From Mariannaea sp. PMI_226 (lineage: Eukaryota > Ascomycota > Sordariomycetes > Hypocreales > Nectriaceae), in assembly GCA_024336345.1 (NCBI GenBank), contig JANFOG010000011.1, forward strand, positions 1,240,001 to 1,304,000: a DNA stretch of 64,000 nucleotides. The letters run 5' to 3'. This document shows, in pieces, positions 46,087-57,962 of this stretch. Below the pieces are notes generated by a model. It made no database searches. It was not told the origin of the DNA and worked only from the letters and a program-made list of their open reading frames with translations. Each line of letters starts with the position of its first letter. Within the stretch, counting starts at the first letter, position 1. The translations under genes and the position numbers were made by a program.

Positions 46087-46953
46087 TCTCCCAGGTCTCC
46101 ATGTTAGTCGGTGAGAAGCCTAAAGGACGAGCTATAGTACGACGTAGAAAGTGTGAGTGCCCATCGAAGTTGACTCATGATTGTGATACAGGAAAATTTG
46201 TGTGTACGAATTGTTTCATGGCCGAAGGCGTTCATCCTTGGAAGCCCCAGTCTCGATATACTTATCCTACTAGCTAGGGATTATAGGACGGTAGGTAAAT
46301 GGATATTGTTGAAGTTAGATCATCCCTTGGCCAGACCGGAGCTGAATTCGTGAATTCGATAGCTACGGGCACCCCTCGACAGGAATATATGACATGTCTC
46401 ATAAGCTTCCGAACGGTCCGGTTTTGTGAAAGGAACTATGTTACGTTGTGTGTTGAAGAACGGCTTACTCGGCCGTATATTACAGTAGACTAGTCTAAAA
46501 AGTTTCAAGTAATTAGATTCGATAGCCTGGACTTGTTGACGATAGGGGTTTTTAAACACATTTCCCGGGATCAACACGAGGCGGACCGACAATGGGAGAA
46601 TATAATATGGTACGCAAATGTCTCAGCACGAAGGTTAGACACAATACAAGACTTGATGGAGTAAGTGCAGTTGATCTCGTTTTCCTAGTATTGTAGTCGA
46701 ACGAGCTGCCGGGCTGATGCGACCCTTTTCATATTTACAACTGTCCGCCATCTCTACCTGGGCAAGTTTGGGTTGATAGCAGGTGATTTGACAAGCGTTT
46801 CCCTTTGCAATCGCAGCTCTCTCGAGGACTGTCATTAGATTTATATTATTTTACGTTATTTTCAACTGTCAATTGCCGCTAGCCCAATGCTTCCTGATTT
46901 TCTCCAAACGCGTCACCCAGCAAATACCAATTACCATTTTTCTCTTGGAACTC
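46087..46953. other. Intergenic stretch
   Basis: This is the 3' flank of the SET-domain gene. It has only short, unsupported frames. Confidence 0.4.
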
Positions 46954-47847
46954 TCATCCTGTATACTCTCCTGTAGTTCGAACAAGGATCTCAAATTCCT
47001 TCTCTTCATGAATTTCTGCAACATCATCTAGCCCAGCTGCGCGCGCGAATTTCGCACACCACCCATGCGCCATGCCCAAGTCCTCGACTAGTTGCTCCTG
47101 TGACAATAATGTGAGGCTCTCTTCTGCCAGTTGGAAAGCCTCATGATCTGTTTTTGGCATCTCAGCAAAAACAGGCTTTACATGATCCCTCTGGCTTTCT
47201 TGATAAAGCTCCAAAATCCCCCTGATTTGCTTAATTCGACGCCTTCGTACGTCATGTTCCACAGCGTCGGGCCCTTGACACGCCATGCACTGGCACTGGA
47301 AGCCCCAATTTTCCAACTCTTTAACTCTGCTTTCGCGAGACCGAGCAACATCTGTGTATGAATCGGTAATTTCTTCACCATTTGTGATGTCTCTGACTGC
47401 ATACACCTCCATCATCCCAGTGGTCTCATCGTACATCCAGCTTGTATTCGGCGTGCAGGAGTGATTCATGCGACAGAAGGTCGTAAATAAACCTACTTGG
47501 AGCCCGCCCGACGAGATGCTCGCAGCATTTGTATAGAATTTGGCGAGAACGAGTGCGCATTCAAGATCCGTGCCAGGGCAGACTTCATCCCGAAGGAAAG
47601 AGAACTCCTGCAGCTTCTTTGGGTTGTGGTACAGTTCCATCACTTGTCGCTGGGCCTCAAACTGTAACTGTCCCATCTTATTCGTGACCCAGGTGTGTTC
47701 TGGTTTCAATCGGGCTTCTTCTCGCGACACTGTAATGATAGGTTCCTCTTGGATGATTCGGGTGCCAGCTTTGATATCTCCCAGAGCGAAGAGTCCGTGG
47801 CCATCCAAGGACTTCTTCAGTGCATACACACAGTCTGATTGTCCCAT
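46954..47847 (-). CDS. SET-domain protein (SMYD/SET5-like), 297 aa
   Basis: This is a single-exon gene starting at ATG 47847. SET-domain methyltransferases transfer methyl groups from S-adenosylmethionine to lysines of histones or other proteins. Marks are GHGLFALGDIKAGTRIIQEEP (N-SET, residues about 16-36), RMNHSCTPNTSW (residues 126-137, the NHSCxPN pseudoknot motif), VYAVRDITNGEEITDSYTD (C-SET; Asp where many have the catalytic-region Tyr-x-Tyr context ITIxYL) and a Cys-rich post-SET (FQCQCMACQGP). No MYND zinc finger is inserted in the SET domain, so it belongs to the MYND-less fungal SET group. The variant SYTD end of C-SET may still place Tyr164 for catalysis. The target is unknown, and it could be an inactive paralogue. 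Confidence 0.88.
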   Translation of the reverse strand: MGQSDCVYALKKSLDGHGLFALGDIKAGTRIIQEEPIITVSREEARLKPEHTWVTNKMGQLQFEAQRQVMELYHNPKKLQEFSFLRDEVCPGTDLECALVLAKFYTNAASISSGGLQVGLFTTFCRMNHSCTPNTSWMYDETTGMMEVYAVRDITNGEEITDSYTDVARSRESRVKELENWGFQCQCMACQGPDAVEHDVRRRRIKQIRGILELYQESQRDHVKPVFAEMPKTDHEAFQLAEESLTLLSQEQLVEDLGMAHGWCAKFARAAGLDDVAEIHEEKEFEILVRTTGEYTG

Positions 47848-48512
47848 GTTGAATTTGCATCCACCAGCCCCGGAACGATCTGCTATAACATGTTCATGTG
47901 GGCTGTAGGAAGAGGGTGATTTAGTTTGACGAAAGCCGACAAGTGCCTCATCAGATTGATACTATAGGTAATCAACAAGATGATAAATCTCTGCGTGGAC
48001 CCACCTCCTAATTCCTTCGATCCCGGTAAGCTGGTGGTCTTGTATCCGTGTCTAATTAGCATTTACAAAAAAAAAAAAAAGAGCGATTACATAAGGTGCC
48101 TTACCTCACGTTAACTTACTTACCTCTGGAGAGAGAGACTAGAGGGAGTCTATTCTATCTAGCATTCGCGTTAGGGTAAGTTACCTCAGCCATCAATGCT
48201 ACCGAGTAATCCGTTAGTGCAGGATGACAGATTCTTATTCACTACATAGGTAGCTCTCTTAGGCGATTTCCTTCCATTTCAGCACTTCGATCTACTTGAC
48301 CCTGTGGTATGTATCATACTATCACTACAAAGCCTGCTGGCGGAGGTTGCATGCCGCGTTTTTGTCTTTCTCTTGCGCGGTATTGCGCGATCATCAAATT
48401 ATGACGTATTTTCAAAATTATCCCCTTATCACCTTGGGTTCCTGAGATTCAACGACGAGATATGCGGATAATTGACTAGAAACTAAAAGAATAGTCAGCA
48501 GAGACTGGGGTA
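47848..48512. other. Intergenic stretch, promoter side of the SET gene
   Basis: No gene is seen. A 14-nt A run lies near 48067-48080, followed by repeated TTACCT/TACCTCA motifs (about 48100-48190). Confidence 0.4.
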
Positions 48513-49510
48513 TCACATTTCACAACGTGATTGTGTCATGTGCTGAAAATCGTAGTAAACACCGGAAGACTGACCTAGGTACTCGTACTCGTTGTCACAA
48601 GGAACAGGGGCATCTCCAAAGCACATATTATCTTCCGGATTTCTAGTGACAGAGATGGTTCTGTAGCAAGCTATATATCTCATAGGTGGAGTCGTCTTTA
48701 AATGCCTGAATCTTACCAAGTCTTACTGTCTTACTGGCGTAGTTGTTATACGGTTAAGATCACTTTAATGCCACTTACACAGGAGCAATACGTGTCAGAG
48801 TAACAAATGCAAGACAATTATTGTAGCAATGTTTCCCCATTGATAGAGCACCAACCTCTCGAGGCCTAGGCTTTGTAACTTCCGGTATGCTACCTTTTGT
48901 TCCGGAAGGGAGGAGGAAGAAGAAAGCGTACTATTGTAGCTCGGTTAGATCTTTGCGAGCCGATCGACGCTATATGACGAATGAGATAATGTCACTCATA
49001 ATGGAGGGATGATGCATCATCATAGTATGACATGATCTCGTGAAATTCAAATCTTTTCCTTCTTCAAAGCTCAAAAAGGTTTCGAGAGAGGGACAAATTT
49101 CACCGTCATTGTTATGATACAAGTGGAGAAGAGTAACTGGATCAGCAGGGACGAAATACTGGGAAAATTCGTATCCATAGAAAATGTGTACAAGGCGAAA
49201 GTTGTGTCCTTGGCGTGCGTTGGGGGGACGATGAGCAATCTCGCCAAACGAAACCCGAGATTCAACTGACTCAGACACAACATGCGTGGCGATAAAAATT
49301 TGGAGTGTTTGGTATATATTCCGCGTCACAGCGGTGAATACTTTTCTATCCCTTGTAATCCGTAGCAGGCTTGTAAACAAACAGTACTTGTAGACAGCAT
49401 TCCTACTCTACTTTCCGGCGGAGTTGAGAGCATTCCAGCAACTGGGCGGACACACAGCCTCGTATCAATAGAACAGTAGTTTTGATGCAAGGTCTTTTCT
49501 TGTCAGTCAA
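48513..49510 (-). pseudogene. Possible decayed or multi-exon gene, cysteine-containing
   Basis: Several minus-strand stretches read as protein. About 49500-49410 (CPPSCWNALNSAGK) ends at a TAG. Then a frame to 48970 contains VYKYCLFTSLLRITRDRKVF, FRLVHIFYGYEFSQYFVPADP and LHLYHNNDGEICPSLETFL. A Cys-rich end can be spliced from 48840 to 48513 through two introns of about 45 nt (GTAAGT and GTAAGA donors), giving GKHCYNNCLAF ... ACYRTISVTRNPEDNMCFGDAP. No ATG opens the long piece and no family is recognised. It may be a broken gene, or a real gene with unusual mini-exons. Confidence 0.28.
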
Positions 49511-51698
49511 AAGTACACAAATATAGGGAGACAAATGGGGGTTCTTTCATGATTGACCTTATTGACCTGCCAAGAGCCGCTCCGTGGAGTCGATCAGCCA
49601 AATCAATGATGCCATTTAGCTGGGTTAATCCCATCTTGGATTGTTGGAGGTTACCGATATTGGCGTTGAGGAGCTAACATGCTCTTTGCACTATGACGTC
49701 ACCGTTCAAGTTGAACGCATCTAGCAGCAAAGACCAGCGGTTCCTATACGAAGAGGCTGTTATGTAGTAATGTGACGACATTCGCGTCAGATGATATTGC
49801 TCCTGTGGGTACTCGTGTTCAATCGCCAAAGGAGTAGATTAAAATATTTGCGCCGGTATTGGTCTCGTTTTGCCTCTGGGGAATGATGTAAACATACTCG
49901 AGAGATGTGGCGTCGCCAACAGTTTTCTCATCCCCATTACACTATATGCCTTAATGAAGTGAATAGGCTTTAGAATTGAAGGGGAATGCACAAGGCGTTA
50001 TTCGGTGATACAGTCATCAACAAAGCAAATACTTGGAATGCAATATCATTCACTCAACAATGTTAGCTAGGTGGCTAAAAATAAGCACTGATAGAGACTT
50101 AAATGGCTCGTATATTGTGATAATCTTGCTTCGAGAATGGCTTTCTGCTGTATGGTACGCGCATTGATATCGTATTATTACGTCGTGTAGTCTATGACCT
50201 ATGCTTGCAATGGTACATTTTGCTTATCCACAGCGATCAGGAGATTCTGGCGTAAGGACCCGGGCTATACTCAACCCTTAGGGTTTGCCACAAGAACTGT
50301 GTAAGCTGACCGTCAAATAAGATTTCAGCCTTTCTCCCATTGAAAGACGCTGAAGAAAGCATAAATGAATATAGTAACAGAAGAAACATGGTTCTCTACC
50401 AGCGTAATTATTGCACGACAGACATTTACTGCCAAACTATCCCGTGATCCTTGAATGCACGCTTGGCATTTTATCGCTTCAAAGATCTATGACAGCTTTT
50501 CTTCCAGGTTTCGTTATAGCACCATGCGAACCCATTCATATGTATGCTTGTATATCATGTTTGTATACAGTCCCGGCAGATTGAAAATTCTGTCGGGATT
50601 CGAGAACCAGACCATCCTTGCTAAATCGTAGTCATCAAAGTGCATACTGAATGCCAACGCCATAGGGCCCCTGTTGGTCAACTAATGCCTGGACCTGGTG
50701 GCCCGGTCTATTGGCGAACTAATCGACACAGCCTCCTCGTAATTCGGACAAGTTGTAAGGGCCGTACCGTATAGATGATGATGATAAGGGTCCAATGACC
50801 CAATGGCTGTGATAGAGTTTGGAGGAATCCGCTAGAACATCAAACGCCAAGCAGAAATTCAGCGTTGGTCTTGAGAGGGAAGATGACAGCCGTAACGTAG
50901 TTGGATGTTTTGCACGCTTTCTTGCCCGTCCGCAGCCATGCATACGAAGAGGCATCAGCCACAAAGATACGAAGCGGGAGCCGAAGAATGGAACGTTTCA
51001 CAAACCAGGTCAATAGGGCATTTACGGGTTATTAACTTCAGCCTGATACTAACTTGGTTCTGGCATAGCATGCTTGCTCCCCGACGTCATATTTACGCCT
51101 CTCCCGTCTCACGGCATAGTTAGGCCAGTGGGCTTCTGGTAGACCCGGAATAAGCCGCCTAATACGGGTTACTTCTCTCCATTCCTGAGCTGAGACATTT
51201 CTATTGACTGTAATGCGATGGGTGGGTTGAGCGTGTGCCAAGTATACCTAAACAAACAACAATCGCTGATTCTGAGACGGCATTCTGCTTGAGGGACCTA
51301 TTTTGTTTTATTTTACTCCTCATGCATTACTGGACACACAGAAAGGGTATTGCTGGCACAGGAACGATTTGTTGAATACCGTTTGCTTTGTGTCTCAAGT
51401 CTCCACACATGCCACCAGCGCCATTGTAGCAGCAAGTTAGTGCGATGTGGCAGAGACACATCAGCTATGTACAAGGTCTGTTCGAAGAAAAACGGTGCCG
51501 CCATCCGGCCCTACCATCCGGCCCTATCATCGCTTCGGAAACTTACTTTCGGTTTGACCGAGAAATGCCATCCATCGGTCGAACGTTGGAGAGCTAGGAC
51601 AGAGCGAATGTAATGATCCATTATCATTATCCCAAAATAGTCTCAAGATAGAGCTGAACTGTGGTCTCCTAGGAAGGGCATCAGAGTCGTTTCATCAG
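49511..51698. other. Gene-poor stretch of about 2.2 kb
   Basis: No gene is supported. Frames of 63-87 codons at 50719-51613 on both strands overlap and are featureless. A 13-bp tandem duplication lies at 51501-51526. Confidence 0.4.
51501..51526. repeat. 13-bp tandem duplication
   Basis: The unit CCATCCGGCCCTA is present twice head-to-tail with no mismatch. Confidence 0.9.
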
Positions 51699-51704
51699 TA
51701 TAAA
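51699..51704 (+). promoter_or_regulatory. TATA box of the small secreted protein gene
   Basis: TATAAA in CAGTATAAAGATCC lies 144 bp upstream of ATG 51848, followed by a pyrimidine-rich leader with repeated CATC and CTCACC stretches, typical of highly expressed fungal secreted-protein genes. Confidence 0.55.
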
Positions 51705-51847
51705 GATCCATCCTTTGTGCTCTCCCTGGATTCCAGCAATCATCTCATCCATCAGCATCTTCACTCACCTATGCAAGACACAGTAAACACATTGCCAAAT
51801 TCGCAACATACTCTTCATCCTTTGTTCTACCAAGCTCCAAAGTCGAA

Positions 51848-52328
51848 ATGAAGTTCTCTCAGATCCTCGCAGGCACTGTCTTCGTTGCCGGTGGTCTTGC
51901 CGCTCCTGCCGCTGACCCTGCCACTGTCGCTACCAACCCCCCTGCCAAAGTCTTTGTTCCTGTTCCATTCCAGGAACCCAGAGACTACATCGCAGGCCCC
52001 AGCTTGTTCCCAAGCCAGGTCATTATTGGCTTCAATTCTCCCGTCAAGAAGTACGACGCACAAGGATGGGCAAACTATGTCCTGAAGAAATGCAAGGGAT
52101 ATTCCGCAACTACATCCACCGTTTCCTACTCAGGTATGTTCAGCCAAGTGACATGGTAACCTAAGAATAATCAATAACAATCTGAGTATAGCTCTGAACT
52201 CCGGAACTCCACACGACCGCTACTGGTTTGGTTACTGCTTCCGAGGTGGCCCTACCACCGTCAAGAACTACCAGCGTGATTCAGCCAGCAAGGTTGAGGG
52301 TTCATACGCATACACCATCAAGAAGTAA
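51848..52328 (+). CDS. Small secreted protein, 140 aa, two cysteines
   Basis: Two exons (51848-52133 and 52192-52328) are split by a 58-nt intron (GTATGT donor, ATAG acceptor). A signal peptide (MKFSQILAGTVFVAGGLAAPA, cut near residue 18) is followed by a Pro/Ala-rich stretch and a compact C-terminal domain with exactly two cysteines (LKKCKGYS and FGYCFRGGP), probably one disulfide, many Tyr/Trp residues and a Lys-ending tail. The size, composition and strong promoter look like a candidate secreted effector or antimicrobial-like protein. I do not recognise a named family. The intron falls in the middle of the C-terminal domain. Confidence 0.78.
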
Positions 52329-52789
52329 TTTATTGGGAAGAGGGTATGAGAATCGAATCTCGATTAGATTCCACCAGAATGATCAATCTTGTCCTCCTCT
52401 ATTCAATCTTAGACGTCATGGGCAAACTCGGTACATTTGTCCGAATATTAATCTCAGTTTAGACTTAGTTATATACGTTTACTTTATATACGTTTACTTT
52501 GTTGCTTAATTATCTATCTCGTCCTAAGTGGTCCACACCTTACACACCCAACCCGTCCCAATGTACACAGAAAGAATGCTGTGTTAAGACATCCTCAATA
52601 AGCATAGAAGTTATTAGGTTTCATCTTACAGCTCATTGCGTATCATAATTTTATTAACAAGGAATAAAGATCGACCACTCAAAGCATTCACTAAATACGA
52701 GCATTTAATCAAAACCAACATAAAGTCCTCCTAAGCCAAAGAAGATAGTTGAGAGTGCTTCTCTTTCCGCAAAGACCGTGGAGCACATT
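52329..52789. other. 3' flank of the small secreted protein gene
   Basis: This is AT-rich with no gene. It contains a 15-bp tandem duplication at 52470-52499. Confidence 0.5.
52470..52499. repeat. 15-bp tandem duplication
   Basis: The unit TATATACGTTTACTT is present twice without mismatch, probably in the 3' UTR or downstream flank of the secreted-protein gene. Confidence 0.9.
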
Positions 52790-52792
52790 TTA

Positions 52793-53162
52793 TTACGACA
52801 ATCTTGACCAAGTTAACAACCCTCGAAGTTGTGAAAACCTCGGGCGGTCATAGAATATCTTACCAGCAATTCTCTGTCCCAATTTTGACATGGCCCCACG
52901 GGGAAATTGTGTCCCACCGACCATACCTGCGGTCAGACGCGCTAGATCCGAAGCTTTCATTCTAGATGGCCCCTTTTTGACATCACGCATCTCAAATTCG
53001 ATTCTGGACAACGCTTATAATCGTGTACTCAGCCGACTTGACCTCCCAGTAAGCCGGTCGCTTGCGCCAGGAGGGCTTGGGTGGCACAACGCAGTCATCA
53101 TCAATAGAGGTTCGCTTCGCACCATCTTCCTTAGTACGATACTCGAGCGAAACAAAAGTCAT
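52793..53162 (-). pseudogene. Possible relic of a small gene downstream of the second MFS gene
   Basis: From ATG 53162 an open stretch reads MTFVSLEYRTKEDG, then KPSWRKRPAYWEVKSAEYTIISVVQNR and stops at TGA. The adjacent frame continues directly (RIEFEMRDVKKGPSRMKASDLARL) to 52793, so a single-base change would join the two. The Trp/basic YW...YTII arrangement faintly recalls a Myb/SANT-like helix, but this is not secure. No splice join was found. It may be a frameshifted relic, or the shadow of a 100-codon plus-strand frame at 52890-53192. Confidence 0.28.
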
Positions 53163-53232
53163 ATTCACAATACGTGCTGTCCTATCTTTTAAACCCTGAA
53201 TTGTCCGTTACCTGTTTTCCATGTATTCCCAA

Positions 53233-55117
53233 TTATATGTGCTCGCCAAGCAATGCCGTCTCCTCGTCACAGTCTGCGATCTCATCCTCTGACTTGGGAT
53301 CTGTCAAATAGAGGCACAGAACGGACCCTCCGACTGTAATCAGGGCATTGAACCACCAGGCTAGACCCGCGTACCCAGTTTCAAGCCCAACCGAATATAA
53401 ATATCCCGACACTGCGGGACTGAAAGATCGGCACAAGCTTGCAGTAGATGCCGCTATGCCATTAACTGTTCCCAAGCTCGTCTTCTCAGTAACTGCATTG
53501 ATCAATACGATAGCGTTTGCAGGGTACGCCATGGAACCGAAGGAGCATCTCCAGAACAGAATGAGGTATACTCCGACCATTCTGAGGCTGTCTGGCAGGA
53601 GAAGCGCATAGGGCGCGAGGAAGTAGAAGGTCCAGTACCCAATAGCTGCAAGTTGAAAGACCCTCAACGCCCCTATCCGATGAACCACGAATGGAAACAG
53701 GCAAGCCGTGGCGAACAGTGAGTAAATGCCCTGGAGGGAGAGAACAAAGCCTACTTCTTTCGTATCCATGCCGTACCCATCGACAAATTTGAATGGTAAA
53801 GAGACATGCTTATCGGTTCTTTTCTCCGTGCTAAGAACCATAGGGAATAGTTGGTCGAATGTCATCGTATGACTAGGGATGTCAATAAAATCCGATCTTG
53901 AAACCTTTCAGTATAGATATGTAGTGCAAACTTACAAAGCGAGGATTCCATATGAGGCAATATTCAGAACAACTTGCCTATTGAAGACTGCTTGTGGCTT
54001 CTTTGGCAACTTTGTGTAGCCCGGCCTGCCGAAGTTATCTTGTGTCGGCTGAGTTTGTGTTTCCTCTTCATCCTCAGTGGCTGGTATTTGCTGCTTGTCA
54101 CGCCCGTGTGACCCAGAACCAAGTGACAGGATCCAATGGCCGAATTCCAACGCGGGGTCCCGACGTTTGATCAAGGGATTGGTCTCTTCCATAAATAGCG
54201 CACCGATTGTTGCACCAACGAATAGAAGTATCGCGGAGCACAAATTTGGCAGCAGGTATGGCCAGCGATCCCAGATTGATCCTTTTGGGAAAAGCTCCGG
54301 GTAGCTGATGCAGGGTCTTGCAAGTGCGCCTCCAACCATGGGACCAATGATTGATCTGCAAGACTCTCAGCTTAAGTAGACACAAGTGATTGTGCATGGA
54401 ATTGCTTACCCAATACCCCAAACCAAAGGCATAACCATGTACGCGCGAGCTATTGAGAAGATTAAAAAAAGGCTTCAAAGGCGACAGGGACACCTAGATT
54501 TACTCACCTTGGTGTTCCTTGACGGTTATCATTTCGCCTACTACCGTCTGCATGACGCTGATATTTCTATGTCGACATTGTTAAGAAAAAGTGGAAAAGT
54601 TGGAATAAGTGCAATCTGCAATACGAGGAGCACCACATACCCATTTAGCAGCCCTGCAAGGACACGGGAGAGCAAGGCCATGAAAATATTGGGGGAGAGG
54701 CCTAGGAGCAGCATGCACAGAGCTGTCCCATACAGAGCAATAAGAATGATGGGCTTTCGACCGACTTTATCGCTAATTCGACCCCAAAGAGCACCGGTAG
54801 AGAACTCAGCGATAGCAAAGGCGGTGGTCATCATTCCAGCATAGGTGGAGATTTGATTTTTGTCGTCGGTTTCATGAAAGTCTTCAATCATGAAGTAAAT
54901 ATATGGGAAAATGGATGTGAATGCGATCGGTTCACACAGACGACATAGGGCTATGCAAACATAGTTCAATGAGAGTCAGTCATACTCAGCAGGTCTGGGA
55001 GAACGATGGAGATTTCTCTTTGCAAGGGAAAAGGTAAGTACCTAAAACCAACATCTGGCGCGTTGGGAATGGCGGCTCTGCCGCTCGTACGCCAGGAGCT
55101 TCTCTTCGTCGGACCAT
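53233..55117 (-). CDS. MFS transporter, DHA1-like (ZRT/YCR023C-type), 514 aa
   Basis: Six exons (55042-55117, 54641-54950, 54508-54566, 54410-54449, 53936-54355, 53233-53872) join in frame, including two mini-exons of 59 and 40 nt. Membrane helices are clear. ALCRLCEPIAFTSIFPYIYFMI is helix 1, GALWGRISDKVGRKPIIL is the conserved MFS motif A, and VVGEMITVKEHQARAYMVMPLVWGIGSIIGPMVGG contains the motif C-like Gly-rich helix 5. A long polar central loop (about residues 225-300) separates two six-helix halves. ATG 55117 gives a basic N-terminus (MVRRREAPG). This architecture is the fungal group often annotated as multidrug/H+ antiporters, probably plasma-membrane or vacuolar. The substrate is unknown. 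The C-terminus is acidic (DEEDEIADCDEETALLG-like). Confidence 0.9.
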
Positions 55118-57962
55118 TGTGAATCGAGTGTGGGAGTAATCGAAAGAAAAAAAGTCGATTCGGATACAAATCAAATAAAGGCTGAACTTTATACAAACTG
55201 CAAATACTCTTTGTGTTGTGACCTTGGAATTGGAAGAAGAGGGAATATTTCCAGCAAGTGGCAAGCAAGTGTTTTAGTCCGGAGTTGATGGAAGCTTCAC
55301 AGGGCTTCAAGGATTAGTCTCTCCCTTTTTTTAATTTTTTTTTCCAGATGCAACACAGTTTTCAGTCAAAATCCTAGGAAAGAAACAGGGAACAAGGTAA
55401 ACGGTTCCAATGAGTCCCCTCTCCTTCAGAGGAGCCGAACCGAGAGGATGTGATGTGAGAGAGAGAGAAGAGCTGAAGCCAGAGATGAGGGGCATTCGTA
55501 TAAGAAAGACGAAATGACCACTGGTGGGGGGCCTCAATTTGCTTCGGAGGCTTGGGGAACCCCCACCAACAAAGACTTCAAGTCACACGCGGCCCGTTAC
55601 TCCGTGTATTTAAGCGGCACGGCTGGATTAGCGTGCGGGGTCTCATTCGTCCTCACCGGTCCTTGGATTAATAACGTCTCCACGGGGGGCGAGAGCAGGG
55701 TAAACATAGCCCAGATCTGTCTCCAGTACCCATGTCTTCTCTCCGCCACCGGTATAGCACTGACCGAGAAACGGACACTACTGTGTAATAAGGTGCGTGT
55801 GGAGTTGACCATCACAGACTCTGTTGCAAAGGCACGATAGCGATTGGATAAACATTTGAAAACTCTTGATAACTTTTGTTTACTTTCAAGCCACTGCTGA
55901 GAGTTGATCAGCCAGCTGACCGGTGAGACACTCGTACAGGAGCAAAAATTTGTCATTGATTCTGGCGCATCAAGTTAAAATTTTCTCGTTCCTAGTTCTC
56001 TCGTACCATGACAGGCAGATTGAGGCCAGCAACTTGTGATGGTTTCCCCCAAAATATGGCCCAGTGCGTTACCGGCACTGCCATTCTCACATAGATACAA
56101 ATTCTCGAACTTGATCTTTCGACACAAATGCGAATGTCTCGCAGCTATCTTTTTAGCACTTAGGTGTTTAGTTCCGTGAAGAATCGGGATCAAAAACGAA
56201 AAGGAAAAAAACCCAATTCTTGCTGGGCAGAAAGACAAGTGAATCTTTTAATCTGTTTAGGAACAGGTATAAAAGCCTCAATTGAAATCAACATCTTAAC
56301 TATTGTGACCGACAAAGAAATTTCAACCAACGAGCAGGACTCAGAGAAAGGCAGCCATAGCCAATTCAGTACATAGACTATTGCTCCCCAAGCTGATTGT
56401 TATGATGAAGTTTAGGGCAACGATAACTCCAAAATCAACCCTCTGCAACATGAGAGTGATAGGAAACAAAAAAAAGAAAAAAAAAAGAAAAAAATCTTGC
56501 GCCCTTCGGTTGACTGAGAGGTTCCAGACATTTCCCATGCAATATATAGATAAGAATTTCATATTTAATCGCAAGAGCAGTATTTCTCTTACACTTGGCA
56601 TTAAGACTGGCTGTGGGGAAAGAGCAAAACTATGAGCTTGGGCAATCTACATGTAATCACCACTGGTGTTGCCAAGAAACAAAGGGAAAAAAAGAAGAAA
56701 AGAAGAAATCAAGGAACAGGGAGACACATTGCTTTCTGGATGACCATTCAACATATGCCATATGAAGAACAGCAACTACAAAAAAGGACATAAAGTTTGT
56801 ATCTCAGAAAATGAAAATAAGAAACGGCACAATCAAGGGCGAGAAAGTACGAAATAAGACCGAAAGGACGGGCAGCAGGGATTCGACATGCATACAAAAT
56901 GCGGTCAGCTGGAGCCCCTGTAAACTTTAGCGGAGGTGCTAGTGACCCATGATCTGCATCGAACCAGGCCGTCCATAGTTCAAGTCGTGCATGCGTCAGT
57001 CATGGCGATACGTCCGCCTTTATTTGCAGTATCACGGATAAATCGTTCCTTTCGTCCCACCTTAAAAAGCGCCGGACGATGCTCTCAGTCAAATGGCTCG
57101 GAGGAGGGGCTTAAGACTACTAACGCTAAGAGTGGTAGTCTTGACCGATTCCGCAGACCAAGTTGGCGTCTAGGTATGAGCGAGGACTGAACCATTGGGA
57201 CGCAGAGAAAACGAGCTATTGCGGTCATTTGCTCGGGTTAAAAAAACATATCCGTGATAAACGCGCCCGCGCTAGCATCCGGGCCGGGATCATTTCGAAT
57301 CTGCCATTAGAGATATGAACTAGGCTTAGAGTCCGGCTCCGGGATGGACCATCGTCCTGTGCATACATACAGGGGTTATAAGTTGATCAGTCACGGAGAC
57401 ATGGACTTGTGGCCTTGACCTTTGCTAAATGTCTCGTGGTGCCAATATTTTAATCTGGGGCGATCATCTCGAGTCTTGGATGCTTGTCTCGCATCCGTTT
57501 TAGCATCACTTGAAGTTTTGTTTCATCTAAGAGTGAGAAAAGTGAATAGTGGGAGAATGAGGCGGTACGGCAGTAGGCGTGAGGCGCAGCAACACCACCT
57601 CCCCATGCGGCATTTCAAAGTTCGGACAGGGTCTATGCTTACGTGCGTTAAAGCCGCCTGTCATCAGGCCAGTCCGGGCTTAGCACCTTTTCTTGCAGCT
57701 ATCATGCATGGCATGCTGCAGTTCAATACGCAAGCAATGAGGGTTTTGGCTTCACCTGAGTCTCCATCACTCTGATCAGCCCTAGGCTGAGTACACCACG
57801 AAATAAGGGAGCCGCCAAACCACAAGTGAAGTGGGCTCTAATTCCAATTTGCCAATTGTTACGTCCACCTGAGTGTCAGTGTATATTGTGTTGTCCAAGG
57901 GTGAAATATATCAAACTAAGTTATACAAGAAGGCTTTACATGCAAAATAACCGATCATCTCC
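55118..57962. other. Gene-poor stretch of about 2.8 kb
   Basis: The proximal part is the MFS promoter (pyrimidine- and purine-rich runs near 55320-55345 and 55455-55470). An A/G-rich low-complexity tract lies near 56465-56495 and 56685-56710. Plus-strand frames at 55514-55840 and 57422-57775 (108 and 117 codons) have no motif and no splice support. Nothing else is seen. Confidence 0.4.

Noticed and set aside
52890..53192. Plus-strand frame of 100 codons
   Set aside because: No family, start context or promoter. The minus strand of the same DNA looks more protein-like.
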